NCBI GenBank assembly: GCA_035646375.1
Contig: DASRPM010000275.1
Location: 1-7,846, forward strand
From: DASYRM01 sp035646375
GTDB lineage: Bacteria; Acidobacteriota; Vicinamibacteria; Vicinamibacterales; UBA2999
Direction of reading: 5' to 3'
Length of the DNA: 7,846 bases
Positions 1 to 5,374 of the stretch are shown here, in pieces. The translations under genes and the position numbers were made by a program. The notes under the pieces are model-generated. The model saw only the letters and a program-made list of their open reading frames with translations. It did not search any database and was not told the DNA's origin. Numbering within the stretch: position 1 is the stretch's first letter; each line of letters opens with the position of its first letter.

Positions 1-891
<891 letters not shown>

Positions 892-903
892 GGCGAAAGG
901 GAC

Positions 904-1110
904 TCAGTCCGGATCGAGATCGTTGCTGGCGTCGCGCTCGTTGCTGGCATCGGGCGTCGGCTCGGGTTCGCCCGGCGCGTGGTACCGGCCATCGGCCCAT
1001 CGCGCCAGGTCCTCGTTGCGGCAGCGCTCGCTGCAGAACGGCCTCCACCGCTCGTCCGGCGGACGCGTACGGCACAGGACGCACAGGCGAGCCTCGCCCA
1101 TCCGATCCAT
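904..1110 (-). CDS. yacG: DNA gyrase inhibitor / zinc-binding protein YacG
   Basis: YacG is a small zinc protein that in E. coli binds GyrB and inhibits DNA gyrase. This 68-residue product has the family pattern: C10-x2-C13, then PFCSERC with C26 and C30 completing the zinc site, followed by DL-x2-W (34-38) and a Y-x2-PG element (43-47). The tail from about residue 48 is acidic and probably disordered (E. coli's is also acidic) and contains a six-residue repeat DASNER/DASNDL. Two in-frame ATGs are possible, at 1110 and 1101; the second gives 65 residues, the E. coli length, and sits 9 nt after a TATAGA hexamer. The gene lies between phoU (47-nt gap) and gltA (12-nt gap). There is no clear Shine-Dalgarno for either start. 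The gene is very short, but the four cysteines and the PFC-x2-RC block make the family call strong; activity on gyrase is inferred from the family. Confidence 0.92.
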   Translation of the reverse strand: MDRMGEARLCVLCRTRPPDERWRPFCSERCRNEDLARWADGRYHAPGEPEPTPDASNERDASNDLDPD

Positions 1111-1116
1111 TCTATA
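1111..1116 (-). promoter_or_regulatory. Possible -10 element upstream of yacG
   Basis: On the minus strand the sequence TATAGA (4/6 to TATAAT) directly precedes the ATG at 1110 and lies 9 nt before the in-frame ATG at 1101. A transcript starting 6-7 nt downstream would begin almost at the second ATG. I see no good -35. This could be an internal promoter separating yacG-gltA from the Pho genes, or a chance AT-rich hexamer. Confidence 0.3.
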
Positions 1117-1142
1117 ACCGGAAACCAGCCGGGACGGCGATC

Positions 1143-1157
1143 TACCCGATCGGGGTA
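1143..1157 (-). other. Small inverted repeat just after phoU
   Basis: Immediately after the phoU stop codon the sequence TACCC-GATCG-GGGTA forms a 5-bp stem with a 5-nt loop; it also contains the palindrome CCCGATCGGG (1145-1154). No T-run follows on the minus strand, so it does not look like an intrinsic terminator. It could be an mRNA 3' structure or a binding site, or simply reflect high GC. Confidence 0.3.
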
Positions 1158-1844
1158 TCAGGCCCGTTCGTGCGCCGGCGGATGGTGACGGACGTCCTGC
1201 GCCGACACCATGAAGATCACGTCTTCGGCGATGTTGGTGGCGTGGTCGCCAATCCGCTCCAGGTGCCGGGAGATCAGAATCAGGTCGAGCGCCGGCTCCA
1301 CCGTGGCGGGATCCTTGATCATGTAGGTGAGCAGGTCCCGGAAGACCTGCGTCTTCAAGGCGTCGAGCTCGTCGTCCGCGTTCAGCACGGCATGGGCCAG
1401 CGCCGTGTCGCGGCGCACGTAGGCGTCGAGCGCGTCGCGGAGCATCGTCTGGGCGATGGTGCCCATGGTGGGGATGTCGATCAGCTTCTTGACCGGCGGG
1501 TGGGCGGTATAGCGCTGCGCCGCCTCGGCGATGTTCACCGCCAGGTCGCCCACACGTTCGAGGTCGGTGTTGATCTTCACCGCCGACACGATGGCGCGCA
1601 GGTCCGTGGCCATTGGCTGGTAGAGCGCCAGCAGCCGGAAGCAGCGGTTGTCCACTTCGATGTGGAGCTGGTTGATCGGCTCGTCGCCACCCATCACCTG
1701 CGCCACCAGGCTCACGTCGCGCGATTCGAGCGCTTCGATGCAGGCGCGGACGCGTTCCTCGGCCAGCCCGCCCATCTCGAGCAGACGGCTCTGGAGCGCT
1801 TCGAGCTCCTCTTGAAAGTGTGGAACGACACGGTCCATGGGCAC
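1158..1844 (-). CDS. phoU: Phosphate-specific transport system accessory protein PhoU
   Basis: PhoU is a cytoplasmic, mostly helical regulator that links the Pst transporter to the PhoR-type sensor kinase and keeps phosphate uptake and Pho signalling down when phosphate is ample. The 228-residue product shows the two tandem three-helix-bundle repeats of the family. Each carries the metal-binding E-x3-D signature, LERVGD with E96/D100 and LERIGD with E196/D200, exactly 100 residues apart and each followed by an N-I-A-E motif. The start is GTG at 1844, overlapping the pstB TAG stop by one base; GGGGAG (1859-1854) lies 9 nt upstream as a plausible Shine-Dalgarno. An ATG two codons later (1838) is the alternative. 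The overlap implies translational coupling with pstB. The His-rich C-terminal tail (from about residue 217) is unremarkable. No sensor kinase or response regulator gene is in the window. Confidence 0.96.
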   Translation of the reverse strand: MPMDRVVPHFQEELEALQSRLLEMGGLAEERVRACIEALESRDVSLVAQVMGGDEPINQLHIEVDNRCFRLLALYQPMATDLRAIVSAVKINTDLERVGDLAVNIAEAAQRYTAHPPVKKLIDIPTMGTIAQTMLRDALDAYVRRDTALAHAVLNADDELDALKTQVFRDLLTYMIKDPATVEPALDLILISRHLERIGDHATNIAEDVIFMVSAQDVRHHPPAHERA

Positions 1845-2719
1845 TAGCCGAATCTCCCCGTCACATAGTCTTCGGTGAGCTGCTCGGCCGGCGCCGTGAA
1901 CAGCTTCTCGGTCCGGTCGAACTCCACGAGCTTTCCAAGCCAGAAGAAGGCGGTGTAGTCGGAGACGCGCGCCGCCTGCTGCATGTTATGCGTCACGATC
2001 ACGATCGTGTAGTCCTTCTTCAGGTCGTACACCAGCTCCTCGATCCGCTGCGTCGCGATCGGGTCGAGCGCCGACGCCGGCTCGTCCATCAACAGGATGT
2101 CGGGCCGCACGGCGAGCGCCCGGGCGATGCACAACCGCTGCTGCTGCCCGCCCGAGAGCGCCAGGGCAGACGAGTGCAGCCTGTCCTTGACTTCGGTCCA
2201 AAGCGCCGCCTGCTTCAGGCTCTCCTCGACCCGGCCCGCGAGCTCGGACGCCGAGCTGGTCATTTTGTTGATCCGCAACCCGTAGGCCACGTTCTCGAAA
2301 ATGGACTTGGGAAACGGGTTGGACTTCTGGAAGACCATGCCGACGCGGCGGCGCAACTGCACCACGTCCACGCCCTGATAGATGTCGACGCCGTCGATGA
2401 GCACCTGGCCTTGGACGCGCGCGCCGGGAATGATGTCGTTCATCCTGTTGAGCGTACGGAGGAACGTGCTCTTCCCGCAGCCCGAGGGGCCGATGAAGGC
2501 GGTCACGACGTTCGGCGTCAGCTTGACCGAGATGTCCCGCAGAGCCTGAGTGTGCCCGTAGTAGAAATTCAGGCCGATCGACTCGATTTTGGGAGCGCCA
2601 GATTGTTCGACGGTGCTGTGTGGACGAGCCGCCAGCCCGGCCAGGGAGGGCAGTGCGCGGTCGGCGGTGGTCACGGGGTCCGGTCCATGCAGCCACCGTA
2701 CCGGCCGTGAATTTCGCAT
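1844..2719 (-). CDS. pstB: Phosphate ABC transporter ATP-binding protein PstB
   Basis: PstB is the cytoplasmic ATPase of the high-affinity phosphate importer PstSCAB. ABC motifs are complete: Walker A GPSGCGKST (77-85), Q-loop Q131 followed by the PstB hallmark KSNPFPKSIFENVAYG, signature LSGGQ (188-192), Walker B ILLMDEP (208-214) and the switch H244 in VTHNMQQA. The C-terminal TEDYVTGRFG is also typical of PstB. From the ATG at 2719 the product has 291 residues, about 35 more than E. coli PstB, because homology begins only near residue 44. A GTG at 2674 would give a shorter product (276 residues) and is a real alternative; neither start has a clear Shine-Dalgarno. It follows ppx after a 37-nt gap and overlaps phoU by one base. 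The cognate pstS, pstC and pstA are not next to it, which is unlike the usual pstSCAB-phoU order. Confidence 0.97.
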   Translation of the reverse strand: MRNSRPVRWLHGPDPVTTADRALPSLAGLAARPHSTVEQSGAPKIESIGLNFYYGHTQALRDISVKLTPNVVTAFIGPSGCGKSTFLRTLNRMNDIIPGARVQGQVLIDGVDIYQGVDVVQLRRRVGMVFQKSNPFPKSIFENVAYGLRINKMTSSASELAGRVEESLKQAALWTEVKDRLHSSALALSGGQQQRLCIARALAVRPDILLMDEPASALDPIATQRIEELVYDLKKDYTIVIVTHNMQQAARVSDYTAFFWLGKLVEFDRTEKLFTAPAEQLTEDYVTGRFG

Positions 2720-2730
2720 TGGTTTCGGAC

Positions 2731-2748
2731 GTGTAAATTCAATGTAAC
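2731..2748 (-). promoter_or_regulatory. Candidate Pho box (PhoB/PhoP-type direct repeat) upstream of pstB
   Basis: In the 37-nt gap between ppx and pstB the minus strand reads GTTACAT-TGAA-TTTACAC, two 7-mers separated by 4 nt and sharing TTACA with an 11-bp period. The 7-4-7 layout matches the E. coli Pho box (CTGTCAT-N4-CTGTCAT), with 4/7 matches in each half, and the TTACA core resembles the Bacillus PhoP half-site. It is an AT-rich patch in GC-rich surroundings, placed upstream of phosphate genes. The location and architecture support the call; the sequence match is only moderate, and I see no convincing -10 at the usual distance. Confidence 0.4.
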
Positions 2749-2756
2749 GCGGCCGC

Positions 2757-4361
2757 TCAGGCCCGGACCGTCCTCCGGGCCGGGGCGCGGCGTTTGGGCG
2801 CGGTCGCCGGCAGCCGTGAACGGCCCGCGCTGGCGAGCACCAGCCTCACCTGGTGTCCGATGACCTCCTCGAACGGGGCGATGTGCCGCCCGGTTGCCCA
2901 CATCTCGAGCTCGGCGTCTCCGCTGGCCGCGAGCTCGACGCGCATGTCGCCCTGTCGGGCCTTCACGGTGACACCCGAAATGACCTGGGAGTGGCTGCGG
3001 TCGAGGTTCTCGGCCACCCGTAGCATGGCGGCGAGTATCTGGACCGTGCGCCGCCGGCCGGAGGGGAGGCGCGCGTATTCCTCGTGCGACGTCTTGGGCG
3101 TGCTGCGCCGGTGGTAGCGCGCCACGAGCGCCATGATCTCGATCTCTTCGGGCTGGAAGCCGCGCAGGTCGCCGTTGGTGATCAGGTAATAGGAGTGCCG
3201 GTGGTGGCGGCCGAAACTGATGTGCGAGCCGATGTCGTGCATCAGCGCTGCATACTCGAGCCACTCGCGCTCGCGATCGCCGAGCCCGTGGAGGGCGCGC
3301 GTCTGATCGAACAGCGCCAGCGACAGGTGCACGATGTGCCGGGCGTGATCCCCGTGGTAGTTGCAGCGCTCGGCCAGCTCCAGCACGCTGCGGCGCCGCA
3401 CGTCGGGAATCTGCTCGATATGGACGATCTCCTTCTGGTGCCGCCGGATGTAGTCCAGCACCAGCCCCTCGCGCAGTGCCAGGTCGCAGAGCGTGAGGTC
3501 CTCGGCGCCCAACCGCTGCAGGATGGTGTCGAGCAGCACGGCGCCCGCGACGGTGAGGTCCGCGCGGCGCGGGTCGAGCCCCAGGAGCGCCAGCCGTTCC
3601 TTGTCGGTCATCTCCACGACCTGGCGGCGCAGACGGCGAATGTGCTTGGCGGGTACCCGCAGGTTGCGGAGCTCGGTGGGCACCACGCCGCGCGCGGCCG
3701 CCACCGCCATCGTGCCCAGGCTCAGGATGGTGCCCGACGTGCCGATTACGCGATCGAACCCCGCGGCGACGATCTGCTTGCAGATGCCGTCGATGTCGTG
3801 ACGCACGTGCTTGGTGAGGCGGCGCTCGTCGCGGTGGCTCAGCGGGTCGCTCTTCACGTAGCCCTGCGTCAGCCGGATGACGCCCAGTTTCACGCTCCGC
3901 GCCAGCCGCAGGCTGGCGGCGTCGCCGAGCGTCAGCTCCACGCTGCCGCCGCCGATGTCGATCACCACGGCCCGCGAGGCGCCCACGTCCACGCCGTAGG
4001 TGGCGGCCATGTGAATGAGCCGCGCCTCTTCCTGTCCGCCGATGACGCGCGGGCGGATGCCGGTGTGGCTCTCGATGCGCGCCAGGAACTCGCCGCCGTT
4101 GGGCGCTTCGCGCGTGGCGCTCGTGGCGGCCGCCAGAATCGTGTCCACCTTGTGCGAGTCGGCAATGCGCCTGAAGGTGGTGAGCGCGCGCAAGGCCCCT
4201 GAGGTGGCGTCGGCGGTCAGCGCCTTGCCGTCGAGTCCGCCCGCGCCGAGCCGGACCATCGACTTCTCGCGATCCACGACTTCGAACGACAGATCCTCGC
4301 GGACCCGCACGACGATCATGTGAATGGAGTTGGTGCCGATGTCGATGGCTGCCAGCCGCAC
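2757..4361 (-). CDS. ppx: Exopolyphosphatase / Ppx-GppA family phosphatase with HD domain
   Basis: Ppx/GppA proteins hydrolyse terminal phosphates of polyphosphate or the 5' phosphate of pppGpp. From the GTG at 4361 the product has 534 residues, close to E. coli Ppx (513). The ASKHA-fold motifs are present: AIDIGTNSIHMIV (residues 5-17), GGQEEARLI with the likely catalytic glutamates E111/E112, DIGGGSVEL (135-143) and IGTSGTI (206-212). A C-terminal HD-type domain follows, with H339, the HD pair 375-376 and an HHRHSYYLI block. The last 20 or so residues are strongly basic. The frame extends upstream to an ATG at 4406, but homology starts at VRLAAIDIG and the longer form would overlap the divergent gene, so the GTG is preferred; an extended -10 (TG-T-TTTAAT) lies 6 nt before it. 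It is first in a run with pstB and phoU, which supports a phosphate/polyphosphate role. Sequence alone cannot separate Ppx from GppA activity. Confidence 0.93.
   Translation of the reverse strand: MRLAAIDIGTNSIHMIVVRVREDLSFEVVDREKSMVRLGAGGLDGKALTADATSGALRALTTFRRIADSHKVDTILAAATSATREAPNGGEFLARIESHTGIRPRVIGGQEEARLIHMAATYGVDVGASRAVVIDIGGGSVELTLGDAASLRLARSVKLGVIRLTQGYVKSDPLSHRDERRLTKHVRHDIDGICKQIVAAGFDRVIGTSGTILSLGTMAVAAARGVVPTELRNLRVPAKHIRRLRRQVVEMTDKERLALLGLDPRRADLTVAGAVLLDTILQRLGAEDLTLCDLALREGLVLDYIRRHQKEIVHIEQIPDVRRRSVLELAERCNYHGDHARHIVHLSLALFDQTRALHGLGDREREWLEYAALMHDIGSHISFGRHHRHSYYLITNGDLRGFQPEEIEIMALVARYHRRSTPKTSHEEYARLPSGRRRTVQILAAMLRVAENLDRSHSQVISGVTVKARQGDMRVELAASGDAELEMWATGRHIAPFEEVIGHQVRLVLASAGRSRLPATAPKRRAPARRTVRA
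2760..2781 (-). other. Hairpin at the 3' end of ppx
   Basis: A perfect 8-bp inverted repeat, GGCCCGGA and TCCGGGCC with a 6-nt loop, spans the last codons of ppx just before the stop. There is no T-run after it on the minus strand, so intrinsic termination is doubtful. It could attenuate read-through from ppx into pstB or protect the transcript end, but GC-rich arginine and alanine codons produce such repeats by chance. Confidence 0.3.
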
Positions 4362-4367
4362 GCTGCC

Positions 4368-4376
4368 ATTAAAACA
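4368..4376 (-). promoter_or_regulatory. ppx: Extended -10 promoter of ppx
   Basis: The minus strand carries TG-T-TTTAAT: an extended -10 TG followed by a hexamer matching TATAAT at 5 of 6 positions. It is 6 nt before the GTG start at 4361, so transcription would begin at or next to the start codon, giving a leaderless mRNA. No good -35 is visible at the expected distance (about 4391-4396), which an extended -10 does not strictly need. Confidence 0.45.
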
Positions 4377-4391
4377 TGATGCGTAGTTGCG

Positions 4392-4420
4392 TGCGGGCCG
4401 CGCCATTTGCGGGCCGCGCC
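4392..4420. repeat. 13-bp direct repeat in divergent ppx / lipid-kinase promoter region
   Basis: TGCGGGCCGCGCC occurs perfectly twice, at 4392-4404 and 4408-4420, separated by ATT (16-bp period). It sits in the middle of the 83-nt gap between the divergent starts and covers where the -35 regions of both promoters would fall. It may be an operator binding a regulator dimer in tandem, or a local duplication. Confidence 0.7.
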
Positions 4421-4436
4421 GACCCGCCAGTACAGT
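4407..4436 (+). promoter_or_regulatory. Possible promoter of the lipid kinase gene
   Basis: TTGCGG (4407-4412) and TACAGT (4431-4436, 4/6 to TATAAT) are separated by 18 bp, and TACAGT lies 8 nt before the GTG at 4445. No Shine-Dalgarno is present, so a near-leaderless transcript is plausible. Each element is a weak match; the placement next to the start is the main support. Confidence 0.3.
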
Positions 4437-4444
4437 TGCTCCGC

Positions 4445-5335
4445 GTGCCGTCCCGCGTCGCCATCATCATCAACCCGGTGTCCGGTCTGGGTGTACGGCC
4501 CGACACGGCCCGCCGGCGCGCCGAGCAGGCGGCGGCGTTCGTCGAGGCGCAGGGCGTTCCGGCCGAGATCTTCGTGACCGAGCGCCGCCATCACGCGCAC
4601 GAGCTCACCCAGGCTGCCGTGTCGCGCGGCGCGGAAGTGGTGATCGCCTGGGGCGGTGACGGCACCGTGAACGAGGTGGCGTCGGCGCTGGTGTTTCGTG
4701 ACACCGCCCTGGGCGTGGTGCCGAGCGGATCCGGCAACGGCCTGGCGCGCGAGCTCGGCCTGCCGTTGGAGCCTCGCGCCGCCTTCGAGCGCGCGCTGGG
4801 GGCGGGGCGGCGCCGCATCGACGCCGGCGAGCTCGGCGGGCATCTCTTCTTCAACGTCGCCGGCATCGGCCTCGACGCCGACGTGGCGCACCGCTTCGCG
4901 GCGACGGGCCACGCGCGTCGCGGCCTCTCGATGTACGTCGTGCAGTCCACCGCGGCGCTTCTCTCTCATCGGGCGACACCGATGAGGATTGTGGTGGACG
5001 GCGCCGCGCGCGACGTGCGGCCGCTGCTCGTGGCCTTTGCCAACGCCCGCCAGTACGGCAACGGCGCCCTCATCGCACCGCGCGCTCGCGTCGACGACGG
5101 CCGGATCGACGTCGTCGTAGTGGACGACCGCTCGTTGTTCGGGATCGTCCGGCGGATCCCGGCGCTCTTCCGCGGCGATCTGGACCGCGTGCCTGGCGTG
5201 TCGATGGAGAAGGCGGTCGAGGCGCAGGTGACGGCCACCGGGACCATCCGCTACCACGTGGACGGCGAGCCGTGCGAGGCGAGCGGCTCGCTCACGGCGA
5301 TGGCCCGGGCCGGGGCTCTTACGGTCTGCGCCTAG
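4445..5335 (+). CDS. Diacylglycerol kinase family lipid kinase (YegS/DgkB-like)
   Basis: Members of this family (DAGK catalytic domain) use ATP to phosphorylate diacylglycerol or related lipids at the inner face of the membrane, often recycling diacylglycerol into phosphatidic acid; the exact substrate cannot be read from the sequence. From the GTG at 4445 the product has 296 residues, the normal length. Motifs in order: VAIIINPVSG near the N-terminus (about 5-14), the nucleotide-binding GGDGTVNEV (71-79), PSGSGNGLAREL (94-105), where the Asp of the common G-T-x-N-D version is Gly, and FFNVAGIGLDADV in the middle, followed by a beta-rich C-terminal domain with YHVDGEP. The frame extends upstream to an ATG at 4376, but those residues encode the 13-bp repeat and have no family similarity. 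It is divergent from ppx, and the membrane fusion gene follows after a short gap. Cytosolic, with no membrane segment. Confidence 0.93.
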   Translation: MPSRVAIIINPVSGLGVRPDTARRRAEQAAAFVEAQGVPAEIFVTERRHHAHELTQAAVSRGAEVVIAWGGDGTVNEVASALVFRDTALGVVPSGSGNGLARELGLPLEPRAAFERALGAGRRRIDAGELGGHLFFNVAGIGLDADVAHRFAATGHARRGLSMYVVQSTAALLSHRATPMRIVVDGAARDVRPLLVAFANARQYGNGALIAPRARVDDGRIDVVVVDDRSLFGIVRRIPALFRGDLDRVPGVSMEKAVEAQVTATGTIRYHVDGEPCEASGSLTAMARAGALTVCA

Positions 5336-5360
5336 GGTAAATACCGCAGAGCCTCTGGTA
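5336..5360. promoter_or_regulatory. Inverted-repeat operator candidate upstream of the membrane fusion gene
   Basis: The gap holds three alternating half-sites: GGTA (5336-5339), TACC (5342-5345) and GGTA (5357-5360). The second and third flank a perfect odd palindrome CAGAGcCTCTG (5347-5357). The right arm overlaps the extended -10, a layout typical of a repressor site. No regulator gene is adjacent, so this is a weak, position-based call. Confidence 0.3.
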
Positions 5361-5364
5361 GTAT
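5356..5364 (+). promoter_or_regulatory. Extended -10 promoter of the membrane fusion gene
   Basis: TG-G-TAGTAT has the TG extension and matches TATAAT at 4 of 6 positions. It overlaps the first in-frame ATG (5363) and is 10 nt before the second (5375). Initiation near 5371 would make the second ATG the true start with a leader of only a few bases. No -35 match is seen. Confidence 0.4.
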
Positions 5365-5374
5365 GCCGGGGACA

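Noticed and set aside
1170..1847. Plus-strand open frame covering almost all of phoU in antisense
   Set aside because: PhoU motifs on the minus strand are unambiguous; the antisense product is His/Arg/Val-rich low-information sequence. Near-complete overlap follows from codon bias.
1820..2710. Plus-strand open frame (296 codons) antisense to pstB
   Set aside because: The complete set of ABC ATPase motifs is on the minus strand; no family motif seen in the antisense frame.
2749..2756. GCGGCCGC palindrome between ppx and pstB
   Set aside because: An 8-bp GC palindrome is expected by chance in such DNA and shows no other regulatory context.
2757..2781. Intrinsic terminator after ppx
   Set aside because: An 8-bp GC stem is present but no T-run follows on the transcribed strand, so termination is not supported; kept only as a hairpin.
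3084..4202. Plus-strand open frame (372 codons) antisense to ppx
   Set aside because: Shadow of the ppx reading frame; composition biased to His/Ala/Val and no domain recognised.
4376..4444. N-terminal extensions of both divergent genes (ATG 4376 plus strand, ATG 4406 minus strand)
   Set aside because: They would make the two genes overlap head-to-head by 31 bp; no homology in either extension; the region holds a direct repeat and promoter-like elements.
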